A stretch of 64,000 nucleotides of DNA from Pedobacter sp. BMA (GCF_001027745.1 NZ_LECU01000004.1:186001-250000); one strand, 5' to 3'; positions 12,227-21,961 are shown, numbered from the stretch's first letter. The notes: a model not told the origin generated them from the letters alone. Made by a program: numbers and translations.

Positions 12227-12377
12227 ACTATTTTTACTTAATTGCCGCCCCTGCCTGAGCAGGTTGCCTTGTTAAAGATTTGTATACAAAAATAACGCAG
12301 CCAGTGCAGACGGCACTTGACCTGTGTCAACAAATACAGATGACATGGATCAATCGCCTATTAGATGAATGAAAACT

Positions 12378-12385
12378 TATATTTG
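12378..12385 (+). promoter_or_regulatory. candidate -7 promoter element for the Crp/Fnr gene
   Basis: TATATTTG matches TAnnTTTG exactly, 17 bp before the start codon, implying a very short 5' leader. Confidence 0.5.
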
Positions 12386-12402
12386 CATAAAACATTTCAA
12401 AA

Positions 12403-12987
12403 ATGATCAACGTACTCTTCAGTCACATTGAAGAAAAAGTTTCCCTTAGCAACGAAGACAAGGTGCTGATAGCCGGCTTCTTTTCGCCCAAGAAACTAAG
12501 AAAAAGACAGTACCTGTTGCAGGAAGGAGAGATTTGTAAAAATCTTGTTTTCGTGGCGAAAGGTTTACTCAGAACCTACAACATCGATGATAAGGGCAGC
12601 GAACACATGAGTATTTTTGGCTGGGAAGGATGGTGGCTATCAGATTTCAACAGTTTTCTTACCGGCCAGCCAGCAGTTTTTAACATTGATGCCATTGAGG
12701 ATTCAGAATTGCTGACGCTTTCGAGAAATGATTATGAGGCCCTCACACTGGCTGTACCGATTATGGATCGTTACTTCAGAATTTTATACCAGAACAGCCT
12801 GGTAACGAAAGAACGCCGGTTGATGAGCACCATTACGCATAATGCAGAAGAACGTTATCTGCAATTGCTGGAGTCGAGCCCACAAATTACCGAAAGGATT
12901 CCACAAAACTTAATCGCTTCTTATCTGGGAATTGCTCCGGAAACACTGAGCAGGATTAAAAAAAACCTGCTTTCGAAAAACAGGTAA
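12403..12987 (+). CDS. Crp/Fnr family transcriptional regulator
   Basis: A 194-residue protein with an N-terminal cyclic-nucleotide-binding-type beta roll (residues 15-120, with QYLLQEGEICKNLVFVAKGLL) and a C-terminal winged HTH (PQNLIASYLGIAPETLSRI, about 167-185). It lacks the Fnr cysteines and the full cAMP-pocket residues, so the effector is unknown. This compact subtype is abundant in Bacteroidota. It probably controls the divergent PRISE-like reductase or itself. Confidence 0.88.
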   Translation: MINVLFSHIEEKVSLSNEDKVLIAGFFSPKKLRKRQYLLQEGEICKNLVFVAKGLLRTYNIDDKGSEHMSIFGWEGWWLSDFNSFLTGQPAVFNIDAIEDSELLTLSRNDYEALTLAVPIMDRYFRILYQNSLVTKERRLMSTITHNAEERYLQLLESSPQITERIPQNLIASYLGIAPETLSRIKKNLLSKNR

Positions 12988-13005
12988 TCAGGTTGATATC
13001 CCGAT

Positions 13006-13016
13006 AAGCGGACAAA
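13006..13016 (+). promoter_or_regulatory. GGACAAA motif, copy 1
   Basis: AAGCGGACAAA between the Crp/Fnr stop and the terminator of the PorT-like gene. The same 11-mer occurs at 13787, and two AAGAGGACAAA copies occur at 15677 and 15698, all around the LytS/LytTR genes. A regulator site is conjecture. Confidence 0.3.
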
Positions 13017-13035
13017 CATGAAGCTAATACTAAAA

Positions 13036-13063
13036 AATCCCGCAGCCAATGGCAACCGGGATT
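13036..13063 (-). terminator. terminator after the PorT-like gene, possibly bidirectional
   Basis: Stem AATCCCG (13036-13042) / CGGGATT (13057-13063) with an inner GCC-GGC pairing in the loop. On the minus strand the stem is followed by a TTTT run. It lies between two convergent genes and could also serve the Crp/Fnr transcript. Confidence 0.7.
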
Positions 13064-13094
13064 CAAATTGTAATTAATTGGGGTTTGGAATCAA

Positions 13095-13685
13095 TTAAAA
13101 TCTGTAAAAAATACTTGCCTGAATATTATTGTTTTTAAATTCCCCCAATACCGCGCTGGGGTTCTCCATCACCTTTTCAATTCCGTAAATGTACCTGGCG
13201 CCTATGCCTAATCCCATCTTCGACTGAAAACCAATACCCCCAGCCACGCCGAAATCAACCTTCTTTGCGAAATCGGCATCTTGGAAACCTGCAATATCCT
13301 CTTTGACTTTTATACTCACCTGAGGACCTGCTTCTACAAACAGCCCGAAATTAGTCCTGTATTTTAAAAGGATGGGTACATTCACATACGAAAGTTTAAT
13401 CTCCTGCGAACCCAACGGACCTGCAAGCACTTTTGCCCCTTGCTGTGAATAGAGGAATTCTTCCTGAATCAGGAAATTATTGGTCACTTTAAAAGCAATG
13501 GTTGCTCCGGCATGGAAGCCTGCAAGGGGATCAGTACTAAAACCTGCATCTCCGAAGTCACTGTAATTTCCACCTGCCTTTATCCCAAATTCAAGTTTCT
13601 GGGATAGTTTTTTCATGAAACCCTGGCTATATCCTTTGCTGGATAGTAAGATGCAAAATGCTGAAAATAATAATAGCTTTTTCAT
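13095..13685 (-). CDS. PorT-like outer membrane beta-barrel protein
   Basis: A 196-residue protein with a signal peptide (MKKLLLFSAFCILLSSKGYSQ), then alternating beta strands and the phrase FGIKAGGNYSDFGD, typical of the outer-membrane beta-barrel (PorT/OMP_b-brl) family. It ends in an aromatic residue, YRF, the usual barrel C-terminus. It is predicted to be in the outer membrane with unknown function. I chose the start at 13685 because the signal peptide begins there. A GGACAAA motif lies about 100 bp upstream, so the LytTR regulator next door may act on it. Confidence 0.8.
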   Translation of the reverse strand: MKKLLLFSAFCILLSSKGYSQGFMKKLSQKLEFGIKAGGNYSDFGDAGFSTDPLAGFHAGATIAFKVTNNFLIQEEFLYSQQGAKVLAGPLGSQEIKLSYVNVPILLKYRTNFGLFVEAGPQVSIKVKEDIAGFQDADFAKKVDFGVAGGIGFQSKMGLGIGARYIYGIEKVMENPSAVLGEFKNNNIQASIFYRF

Positions 13686-13786
13686 AAATTGTTTTTCTAA
13701 TCTAATTATCTGGGTTGAATGCCCCTGTTGTTTATTTGACACAAATGTGTTGGTTAAAACAAGTTTAGAAAAGGAAAAACCCAGTG

Positions 13787-13797
13787 AAGCGGACAAA
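13787..13797 (+). promoter_or_regulatory. GGACAAA motif, copy 2
   Basis: AAGCGGACAAA, identical to the copy at 13006, in the spacer between the PorT-like start and the LytTR stop. Confidence 0.35.
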
Positions 13798-13844
13798 ATT
13801 AAACCGGAAATGTACTTAAGCTGGATCGAAAAAATCCATCAAGA

Positions 13845-14609
13845 TTATTCGTTTGCCAGCCATTTTAGAAAAAGCGGCGCCTTAACTTTACTTACGTATA
13901 TCCGTTCATCTAAAGCCACCCTCAGATTAATTGAAAGTTTTCTGGTGAAGAAACTGGACACATCGAGAATGGCTTTCCTACAAACAAGAAACTGACGATT
14001 GGCCCTAAAGAACGTAGAGCCACAAGCCCTTTCCATCTCATCAAGGGTTTTATTGGGATAGTAGATTTTTCCTGAAAAAGTAAGCAAATGCAAAACTTCA
14101 TGCGAGAGATAAAAAAGGGCTATTTCTTCTATCGCTATGGGAATAATTTTATCCTGATGGTATACCAGCACCGAAGAACTCTGTTGAGCCGCAGAACTGG
14201 ACATAAGTTGAAGAAGCGCCTCCATCTGAGGAGTCTGTGCAGATGAAAAACGTTGCTTCAGCTGATTATATTTTTGCAATGCTGCACTCAGTGTATTGGA
14301 AGAAAAAGGTTTTAAAATATAGTCTATTCCGTTAGCCTTAAAAGCATCCAGTGCATACTCATCGTATGCAGTACAGAAAATTACCGGCACGTCTGTTTGA
14401 CAGGCGATAAATATTTCAAAACTCAATCCATCACCCAACTGAATATCACTAAAGATTAAATCAGGTGGTGGAAAATTTGAAAAATAGGCTATTCCATCTT
14501 TTACTGAGCCAATCTTATCGATATCGACCGGCCCAGGCAGCAGTATCCGGAAACTTTTTTCCAAATCTTCGGCAACTAAAAGCTCATCTTCAATTATGAC
14601 TATCTTCAT
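13845..14609 (-). CDS. LytTR-type response regulator
   Basis: A 254-residue protein with a receiver domain at about 1-120 (acidic pocket EDE at 7-9, phospho-acceptor Asp55 in IFSDIQLGDG, conserved Lys in YILKPFSS) and a LytTR DNA-binding domain at about 150-250. It pairs with the histidine kinase whose stop it overlaps by 20 bp, so the two are translationally coupled. LytTR proteins bind two short direct repeats about two helical turns apart; the GGACAAA pair at 15677/15698 fits that spacing. Targets are inferred to be the flanking exported proteins. Confidence 0.92.
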   Translation of the reverse strand: MKIVIIEDELLVAEDLEKSFRILLPGPVDIDKIGSVKDGIAYFSNFPPPDLIFSDIQLGDGLSFEIFIACQTDVPVIFCTAYDEYALDAFKANGIDYILKPFSSNTLSAALQKYNQLKQRFSSAQTPQMEALLQLMSSSAAQQSSSVLVYHQDKIIPIAIEEIALFYLSHEVLHLLTFSGKIYYPNKTLDEMERACGSTFFRANRQFLVCRKAILDVSSFFTRKLSINLRVALDERIYVSKVKAPLFLKWLANE

Positions 14610-15627
14610 TTTTTAAAAGTTTAATACTTACTGAAAATACTCCACCATCATTTTTAATCAGAATTTCATCTCCCGAATAGAGCTGATAACGCTCAGCAAG
14701 GTTCGCCAGACCGGAATTTGTTGATGAAATGTTGACCCATTTCTTTTGCAAATTATTGCTGATCACCAGCCAATCACCCACTTTTTTTATGTGTACAATC
14801 AGTGGGCTGGATGGTGTGAAATTATTATGCTTAAGAGCGTTTTCTAATAAGGGTTGAAGGGAAAGTGAAGGTAAAAAAAAGTGCTCCTTATCGTGCTCAT
14901 CAATTTCGATGGTGCATTGAAGCGCCTGCCCAAAACGAATCCGCTGCATTTCGAGATAGCTGTTCAGAAATTCCAGTTCCTGGTTCAAAGTAGAAAGGTT
15001 AGTGTATTGCTTCGAGATAGCGGTCCTGAGGAAAGAAGCCATATGAACAATGTAGTCATCTGCGCTTAAAGGATTTTTGTGGTAAAGCGCTTTCAGTGTA
15101 TTGAGGGCGTTAAAGAGAAAGTGTGGTTGAATCTGCTGTTTCAGAAGCAGGTTCTTGGCTTCTGCGTTCGAAGCGCGAAGCTTCTCTACCTCCAAATCTG
15201 CCTGAAGGCGATGTTCATAAAGAAGTACCGAATCGTGCATGATCAAGACCATTGAGTTCATTAAAATTCCGGAAGCAACGAATGCCAGAAACAAATTAAT
15301 ACTCCAGATTTCCTTCTGGTAATGGGCCAGGTAAGCGCATAATGGCCATAGCAGGAGATAAACCAAAATACTGACCGGATAAGTCACCAATACTCTATAA
15401 AGGGTAAAAAGCCTTGATTTTATTGAAAAGCTTCTACCCAAAAATACCATTACCGATACATCCACGTGTCCTATCAGGGCAATTGCCAGGAATGAAAGTA
15501 ATGTATATGGATATAAAGATGTCCTTGGGCCATTGTTAAAATAGATCACATAAAAAATCAACCCAATAATGGCTGCCAGCAACCAGCTTAGCCGGTTTAG
15601 GCGTTTAACGTTCAGTTTTAGCACCAT
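14590..15627 (-). CDS. LytS-type sensor histidine kinase (His_kinase domain)
   Basis: About 345 residues. Four hydrophobic segments form an N-terminal membrane domain (to about residue 135), then a short coiled coil, then the His_kinase motif QQIQPHFLFNALNTL with the phosphorylated His at about 169. A HATPase_c domain follows (LLENALKHNNF N-box, SGLANLAERY G-box). There is no extracytoplasmic sensor domain. I chose the start at MVLKLNVKRL (15627); an ATG nine codons upstream (15654) is also possible. It is operonic with the LytTR regulator downstream. Confidence 0.9.
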   Translation of the reverse strand: MVLKLNVKRLNRLSWLLAAIIGLIFYVIYFNNGPRTSLYPYTLLSFLAIALIGHVDVSVMVFLGRSFSIKSRLFTLYRVLVTYPVSILVYLLLWPLCAYLAHYQKEIWSINLFLAFVASGILMNSMVLIMHDSVLLYEHRLQADLEVEKLRASNAEAKNLLLKQQIQPHFLFNALNTLKALYHKNPLSADDYIVHMASFLRTAISKQYTNLSTLNQELEFLNSYLEMQRIRFGQALQCTIEIDEHDKEHFFLPSLSLQPLLENALKHNNFTPSSPLIVHIKKVGDWLVISNNLQKKWVNISSTNSGLANLAERYQLYSGDEILIKNDGGVFSVSIKLLKNEDSHN

Positions 15628-15676
15628 AGTTACAAACTTAATAATGATTGGCAACCATTACAATTCAAAAGAGGTG

Positions 15677-15708
15677 AAGAGGACAAAATCGAAGCCCAAG
15701 AGGACAAA
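15677..15708 (+). promoter_or_regulatory. 21-bp-spaced direct repeat, candidate LytTR operator
   Basis: AAGAGGACAAA occurs at 15677-15687 and again at 15698-15708, exactly 21 bp apart, between the kinase gene and DUF2141. Two direct repeats spaced about two helical turns apart is the established form of LytTR-domain binding sites. The assignment to this regulator is inference. Confidence 0.5.
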
Positions 15709-15863
15709 GCGACTGAAATCAGCCTATTAAGGGCAAAACAATTGAGTTAGAAAAAATCTGTAATGGAGTCTAGCACTTAACTTTCATCTCCCGAATATGA
15801 CCGTTTAGAAGCTATTATGTCCGCCACGGCGACATTTGTCTTTCATAGAATCATAGCCACCAA

Positions 15864-15871
15864 TACCTTTG
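15864..15871 (+). promoter_or_regulatory. candidate -7 promoter element for the DUF2141-DUF4397 unit
   Basis: TACCTTTG matches TAnnTTTG, 31 bp before the DUF2141 start. A TTTG lies upstream at 15835-15838, but the spacer (25 bp) is longer than usual, consistent with an activator-dependent promoter. Confidence 0.5.
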
Positions 15872-15902
15872 GGTTCTAAATAAATACTTAAATCTTAAAA
15901 TT

Positions 15903-16349
15903 ATGAACAGAGAAATTATTCTTGGGCTAAATATCTTACTTGGCCTTACACTCCTTTCCTTTTCATCCAAGAAAGCCGTTCCTGTAGAAGCTGTCGTAAA
16001 TGTGAACGGCATCCGAACTACTAAAGGAAACCTGATTATTCAAATCTATAGGGATGAATTGTCTTATGAAAACGAACAGCCATACAAACAGCTCATTTTC
16101 AAGAAAAACGAAATCGAGAGTGGATCTACAACGGTCAAGTTTTCAATAGAATCAGGTGTGTATGGATTTACACTGGTGGATGATGAAAATGCCAACGGAA
16201 GGATTGATAAAAATTTCATCGGGGTGCCCAAAGAGGGTTTTGGATTTTCAAACTTTTTTATGGAAAAACTAAAGAAACCTAAATTCGGGCAATTTCAGAT
16301 CAACGTCAATAAAACGAAAAACATAGGTATAAAAGTTAAATATATCTAG
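15903..16349 (+). CDS. DUF2141 domain exported protein
   Basis: A 148-residue protein with an N-terminal hydrophobic signal (IILGLNILLGLTLLSF). It then has the DUF2141 domain, including VYGFTLVDDENANGRIDKNFIG with the diagnostic DENANGRID motif and GVPKEGFGFSN. Function is unknown; the family is predicted periplasmic. It is the first gene of a likely two-gene unit with DUF4397, 32 bp downstream, beside the LytS/LytTR operon. Confidence 0.85.
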   Translation: MNREIILGLNILLGLTLLSFSSKKAVPVEAVVNVNGIRTTKGNLIIQIYRDELSYENEQPYKQLIFKKNEIESGSTTVKFSIESGVYGFTLVDDENANGRIDKNFIGVPKEGFGFSNFFMEKLKKPKFGQFQINVNKTKNIGIKVKYI

Positions 16350-16381
16350 CCGGTGTTTGAACACTTATAAAAAACATAAAT

Positions 16382-17062
16382 ATGAAAACATCGAAAATCA
16401 CACATCAAGCGTTTATTGCTATCGCGCTCTTATTTTCCGCTACATTTTATTCTTGTAAAAAAAACAATATAGATGACACAGGGCAGTTTAATCTTAAAGT
16501 TGTAAATGCTTCGGCTACATCCACGCCGCAGAGTTTTACCCTCGCAGGAAATATACTGGTACCGGGCGGATTAAAATATCAGGATGCAACTGATTACATT
16601 AGCAGTCCGTCAGGAACGAGACTGGTTGCTGAGTTTAAGAATGCAAATGGTTCAGTGTATGCTTCGGGGGAGATATTTACTGCCAATACCATATCCCAAA
16701 CAGTTTATCTGGTTGGCCAGGGTAGCAAAACGAGAATCAAATATTTTACGGACAATCTGAGCGCGCCCAATTCCGGAAAGGTAAAGATAAAATTCATCCA
16801 TTTTAGTGACAACGCGCCCGCTAATATCAGAATCAAAGATTCAAGTGGCGGAGAATTGCAAAACAACATCACCAGAAATGAAGATACGGGATATAAATTT
16901 GTCGACCCGGGCACTCTGTCTATCCAATTGAGTAGTACCTCTTCAGGTGATTCCCTTGGAGCCTTCAACATTTCCGGCCTTCAGTCGGGAAAAATTTACG
17001 ACTTCTACTTTACAGATGCTGCCGACGGAAGACTAACCATCAATCAGGTTCTGCACAATTAA
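16382..17062 (+). CDS. DUF4397 domain lipoprotein
   Basis: A 226-residue protein with a lipoprotein signal ending in ATFYSCKKN (lipobox Cys near residue 25). The DUF4397 beta-sandwich follows (KVKIKFIHFSDNAPANIRI, residues about 137-155). It is predicted to be anchored in the outer membrane, probably facing the periplasm or surface. Function is unknown, though such domains are often carbohydrate- or adhesion-related (uncertain). A 21-bp stem hairpin follows the stop. Confidence 0.8.
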   Translation: MKTSKITHQAFIAIALLFSATFYSCKKNNIDDTGQFNLKVVNASATSTPQSFTLAGNILVPGGLKYQDATDYISSPSGTRLVAEFKNANGSVYASGEIFTANTISQTVYLVGQGSKTRIKYFTDNLSAPNSGKVKIKFIHFSDNAPANIRIKDSSGGELQNNITRNEDTGYKFVDPGTLSIQLSSTSSGDSLGAFNISGLQSGKIYDFYFTDAADGRLTINQVLHN

Positions 17063-17065
17063 TTG

Positions 17066-17117
17066 CAGAACAGCGAAGACCAGCCTAACGTTTGTGAGGC
17101 TGGCCTTCGCTGTTCTG
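17066..17117 (+). terminator. large hairpin after the DUF4397 gene
   Basis: Arms 17066-17086 and 17097-17117 pair over 21 bp with a single mismatch and a 10-nt loop, four bases after the stop. There is no clean T-tract, so it may act as a 3' stability element or a weak terminator. Confidence 0.6.
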
Positions 17118-17498
17118 ATACTTCAGCACCCTCATTAGTTCATTTTTTATCCTATCCTGTTAATGGCTCGATTGATCCTTGAGATAATCACCCTGAGCGG
17201 AGGACGCAAAACCCTGGCCATTACTCGAAGCACTCTCGTCCAACACATCGGTTACCATTCCCTCTGTTCCCATCGCTGCTGATCCCATTTTGGAGGGTAA
17301 GGCGACTAATATGAAATTAACCTATGCTAAAAATGGATATTATTGAGAAGATTTTTGCAGTTCGTATAGACCACCGTTCTCTTCTAACTTCCGCTGCGTA
17401 CTTATATTTTTAAACCGGAGTAGAACCCATGTTATAACCAATTAAGAACCCAGTTAACTATTAACATGGTAATGCCATTTGCAAACACCTGAAGTAGC
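17118..17498. other. non-coding or decayed stretch
   Basis: No convincing gene. On the minus strand, 17160-17321 is open for 53 residues (VNFILVALPSKMGSAAMGTE and on), and after one stop codon the same frame continues with a helix-like stretch. This could be the relic of a longer protein with a nonsense change. No start codon, promoter or family match supports a working gene. Confidence 0.3.
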
Positions 17499-17702
17499 TT
17501 GAAGATTGAGAGATATAAATCAATCTTTTATCAGTTTGATACGTTGGAAAAGCAGGAGTATATAGATTTGGTGTTCGACTCGAACCTCTATTATGAAAAC
17601 GGCATCTATCGAACACCTACGATAATGAACCTTCTATCAATTAATTATTTTAGAATGAGAGATTTAGGAGTGATGATTGTGAATAAAAAAGGGATGATTT
17701 AA
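17499..17702 (+). CDS. short hypothetical frame, doubtful
   Basis: A 67-codon frame beginning with TTG and preceded in frame by a stop two codons earlier. The sequence (MKIERYKSIFYQFDTLEKQE onward) is protein-like with mixed charge and aromatics, but no domain is recognised. Its stop lies within the terminator hairpin of the tRNA on the other strand. It may be the tail of a lost gene, or chance. Confidence 0.25.
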   Translation: MKIERYKSIFYQFDTLEKQEYIDLVFDSNLYYENGIYRTPTIMNLLSINYFRMRDLGVMIVNKKGMI

Positions 17703-17712
17703 CAATCATCCC
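17685..17712 (-). terminator. intrinsic terminator of tRNA-Arg
   Basis: Stem GGGATGATT (17691-17699) / AATCATCCC (17704-17712), 4-nt loop, followed on the minus strand by TTTTTT (17690 down to 17685). It lies directly downstream of the tRNA. Confidence 0.85.
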
Positions 17713-17718
17713 CTTAAG

Positions 17719-17792
17719 TGCACTTGTAGGGATTCGAACCCCAAACCTTCTCATCCGTAGTGAGATGCTCTATCCAATTGAGCTACAAATGC
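17719..17792 (-). tRNA. tRNA-Arg (anticodon ACG)
   Basis: On the minus strand a full cloverleaf can be drawn: acceptor GCATTTG/CAAGTGC, D-arm GCTC/GAGC, anticodon stem TCTCA/TGAGA with loop CTACGGA (anticodon ACG), and T-arm TGGGG-TTCGAAT-CCCTA. The discriminator is A, and CCA is not encoded. A34 is presumably deaminated to inosine by TadA to read CGU, CGC and CGA. Confidence 0.95.
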
Positions 17793-17815
17793 ATTTCCGT
17801 ATCGTTAACGGACTG

Positions 17816-17846
17816 CAAAGGTATAAACTGAGTTTTAAATTTCCAA
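17816..17846 (-). promoter_or_regulatory. promoter of tRNA-Arg
   Basis: On the minus strand: TTG (17846-17844), a 20-bp spacer, then TACCTTTG (17823-17816). This is a full match to the Bacteroidota primary sigma factor promoter (-33 TTG, -7 TAnnTTTG), 24 bp before the tRNA 5' end. Confidence 0.75.
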
Positions 17847-17891
17847 TTAAATTTTAAAAAAAATGACAGTTTTTATTTCGCAGTACACAAG

Positions 17892-18356
17892 TTAATTGGC
17901 CAGAACCTCGTTAATCTGCTTGAAGTCAGGCAATTCTTTTGCGTCTTCTAAAACTTCTGCATAAATAATTTTTCCTTCTTCATCAATCACGAAAGCGGCT
18001 CTTTTAGAAACACCCTTTAATCCGAACACGAATTCTGGATATAAAGCATCATAAACTTCAGATACATCTTTATTGAAATCAGATAACAGTGGGAACTGAT
18101 AATTCTGTACTTCTTTAAATTTAGCCAGAGAAAATGGAGAATCGACAGAAATACCTAAAACCTGTGCATTGATACCTTCGTAATAACTGAAATTATCGCG
18201 CATGGTGCATAGCTGCTCCGTGCAGGTTCCTGTAAAGGCCATTGGAAAGAAGTGTATAATTACTTTTTTACCTTTGAAGGCAGATAACGAAACTTCAGTT
18301 AAATCTGAACTGTATAATTTAAAATCCGGGGCCTGATCGCCAATTTGTAGTGACAT
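17892..18356 (-). CDS. peroxiredoxin (AhpC/TSA family, AhpE-like)
   Basis: A 154-residue thioredoxin-fold peroxidase. The PxxxTxxC motif PMAFTGTC puts the peroxidatic cysteine at residue 45; a second Cys at 50 (QLC) could resolve it. It reduces peroxides in the cytosol. It is preceded by a 24-bp gap from the SDR gene at 18381, so the two are probably co-transcribed. Confidence 0.9.
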   Translation of the reverse strand: MSLQIGDQAPDFKLYSSDLTEVSLSAFKGKKVIIHFFPMAFTGTCTEQLCTMRDNFSYYEGINAQVLGISVDSPFSLAKFKEVQNYQFPLLSDFNKDVSEVYDALYPEFVFGLKGVSKRAAFVIDEEGKIIYAEVLEDAKELPDFKQINEVLAN

Positions 18357-18380
18357 ATATTATTATTAATTGCTTTATTA

Positions 18381-19295
18381 TTAAACCTGCTGCCTGCCTT
18401 TCATTTGGTCATCGAGCATCTTCAACCCCTCTTCGAAACTATGCGGACTATAGCCTAAATCAGCAACCGCCTTATCCAGCACAAAACCTGTTCGCATCGG
18501 GCGCGTGGCAGATTGATTTAAAGTCTGCGAGCTGACTTCTGTAACGATTGAATGATCCAGAGTCCAATAATCGGCAACTTTTCGCACAATATCAGCAATA
18601 CTCATGTAATCTTTACCCGAGATGTGGTAAACCCCTCCGGCGCTTTGTTCTGCAGCCAGCAGGCATGCTTCGGCCAGATCTTCAGCTAATGTGGGCATGC
18701 GCCACTGGTCGTTTACCACATTTACAGGCAGTCTTTTTTCCAAAGCACCTTTTGCCCAAAGCACGATATTGCTCCTGCTCATATCATTTGTAATTCCATA
18801 AACGAGAATCGTTCTGATGATTGTCCAGTGAATGTTAGACTTTTTAAGCGCCTGTTCAGCTAAAACTTTCGACTCACCATAATAGCTGAGCGGATTGACT
18901 TGATCATTTTCTTTATATGGACCAGCATCGCCATCGAACACGAAATCGGTACTTAGATGTATCAGCTGTATATTGTTGGCTTCGCAAACCGATATTAATG
19001 TATTAACGGCCACAACATTTAACTGATAACAGCTTTCCTGATTGGCCTGAGCGGTATCGACGTTTGTCATCGCAGCGGTATGGATGATGGCATCGGGCTG
19101 ATAAAGTGTTATAACATCTTTTACCTGTTCAGGATTTAAAATATCCATTTCAGCATACTGATACCCTGAACTGGAAGGAAAGCGATTTTTACCTTTGGAT
19201 GTGGCGACAAGCTTAACTCTTCCCCCGGCTATAACTTTTTCGGTTATTTTCTGCCCGAGTAAACCATTGCTTCCGGTTACCAAAATTGTTTTCAA
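18381..19295 (-). CDS. SDR family sugar-nucleotide reductase, RmlD-like
   Basis: A 304-residue extended SDR. GSNGLLGQK at 8-16 is the NAD(P) motif. IHTAAMTNVDTAQANQ and LSTDFVFDGDAGPY are the RmlD-type substrate blocks, and YYGESKVLAEQAL carries the catalytic YxxxK. The best relatives are dTDP-4-dehydrorhamnose reductases, but no other rhamnose genes are nearby, so the substrate is open. Upstream is a divergent promoter region shared with the gene at 19384. Confidence 0.8.
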   Translation of the reverse strand: MKTILVTGSNGLLGQKITEKVIAGGRVKLVATSKGKNRFPSSSGYQYAEMDILNPEQVKDVITLYQPDAIIHTAAMTNVDTAQANQESCYQLNVVAVNTLISVCEANNIQLIHLSTDFVFDGDAGPYKENDQVNPLSYYGESKVLAEQALKKSNIHWTIIRTILVYGITNDMSRSNIVLWAKGALEKRLPVNVVNDQWRMPTLAEDLAEACLLAAEQSAGGVYHISGKDYMSIADIVRKVADYWTLDHSIVTEVSSQTLNQSATRPMRTGFVLDKAVADLGYSPHSFEEGLKMLDDQMKGRQQV

Positions 19296-19334
19296 AAAAT
19301 TAAAATTTAAGTATGATGAAATGGTTAATTGTAA

Positions 19335-19342
19335 TAGCTTTG
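19335..19342 (+). promoter_or_regulatory. candidate -7 element for the 19384 gene
   Basis: TAGCTTTG matches TAnnTTTG, 41 bp upstream of the start at 19384. No clear -33. Confidence 0.4.
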
Positions 19343-19372
19343 TGACGAGATAATTCTCTCATATAGTATAGC

Positions 19373-19380
19373 CAAATATA
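19373..19380 (-). promoter_or_regulatory. candidate -7 element for the RmlD-like gene
   Basis: TATATTTG on the minus strand, about 78 bp upstream of the RmlD-like start; it overlaps the opposite transcript's leader. Confidence 0.35.
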
Positions 19381-19383
19381 ATC

Positions 19384-19902
19384 ATGAAGTTAACACTCCT
19401 CTCATTTTTTTTACTTTTAAGCCTGGCAGGGTCAGCCCAGGAAACTTCATCTGCCGATACAGGCATGAAGCGAAATAGTGTCTATGCCGAATTACTTGGG
19501 AATGGTGGTGTTTATTCCATTAACTACGACAGGATTTTTCAATTAAACAATCATTTAAAAATTGCGCCAAGGGTTGGTTTCTCTACGCTCCAAAATGTAA
19601 TTATTGTCCCGGTTGAAGCGAACTTATTGATCAGCGGGAGCAGGACTTCTAAAAATTTCTTTGAAGGTGGTTTGGGCGTAACGATATTAAAGCCCCTTAG
19701 TGGTTTTTCCGGTCAGCTGCTCACCATTAATGGTTACGATTATGATTTCAAAAATGAAGCGGTTAATACTCCGCTTATTGTGAGGGCAGGCTTCAGGCAT
19801 CAAAAACCAACGGGAGGATTAATGTATAGAACAGGATTGTTGTTATTCACCGGTGAAGATTCGTTGCTGACTTTAGGCATTGGAATTGGTTACACTTTTT
19901 AA
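19384..19902 (+). CDS. small exported beta-barrel-like protein
   Basis: A 172-residue protein with a clear signal peptide (MKLTLLSFFLLLSLAGSAQ) and amphipathic beta strands rich in Gly/Asn. It ends GIGIGYTF, with the C-terminal Phe typical of outer-membrane barrels. No named family is recognised. The gene is monocistronic, between the divergent SDR and atpD. Confidence 0.7.
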   Translation: MKLTLLSFFLLLSLAGSAQETSSADTGMKRNSVYAELLGNGGVYSINYDRIFQLNNHLKIAPRVGFSTLQNVIIVPVEANLLISGSRTSKNFFEGGLGVTILKPLSGFSGQLLTINGYDYDFKNEAVNTPLIVRAGFRHQKPTGGLMYRTGLLLFTGEDSLLTLGIGIGYTF

Positions 19903-20027
19903 TTCCGAATAATGTGTTTTAAATGCTTTAGAAACTAAAATTTTAAGGGTGTTTTTTGAGGCTAAACCACCACATAAAATCCCCTTAAAAAAACTTATAA
20001 TATATATTTAAAATTTACTAATAATAA

Positions 20028-21608
<1,581 letters not shown>

Positions 21609-21610
21609 TA

Positions 21611-21687
21611 TTGAGATTTGAGTATCATGTATCAAGGTTGAAAATGTAATCCTGATACTTGATACCAGCTACTTGATACTGAAATCT
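21611..21687. repeat. TGATAC-rich intergenic repeat, copy 1
   Basis: The spacer between atpD and atpC is built from GTATCA/TGATAC words. GATACCAGCTACTTGATACT (21661-21680) matches 18 of 20 bases of the element before leuD (32448-32467). It is non-coding. Confidence 0.6.
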
Positions 21688-21694
21688 AAAAAGA

Positions 21695-21940
21695 ATGAAT
21701 TTAGAAATATTAACTCCAGATAAAAAAGTTTTCGAGGGTGAAGTAACAGCAGTTACGGTTCCTGGTACTTTAGGTTCGTTTCAGATCTTAAAAGACCACG
21801 CCCCTATCATCTCTACTTTAGAAGATGGAGAAGTTATTATCAAAGCAGGAAAAGCTGATGAACAACGCCTGTTTATTAAAGGTGGTGTAGTTGAAGCCAT
21901 TCATAACAAGATTGTTGTTTTAGCAGAAGGTATTGCTTAA
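21695..21940 (+). CDS. atpC: F-type ATP synthase subunit epsilon, short form
   Basis: An 81-residue protein: only the N-terminal beta-sandwich of epsilon (LEILTPDKKVFEGEV start, GSFQILKDHAPIIS, FIKGGVVEA). The C-terminal helical hairpin that inhibits ATP hydrolysis in E. coli is absent. A short epsilon is usual in Bacteroidota, so this is not a truncation by mutation. It couples the central stalk to the c-ring. A strong terminator follows. Confidence 0.95.
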   Translation: MNLEILTPDKKVFEGEVTAVTVPGTLGSFQILKDHAPIISTLEDGEVIIKAGKADEQRLFIKGGVVEAIHNKIVVLAEGIA

Positions 21941-21961
21941 AATAAATAAAAGACTAATAAT

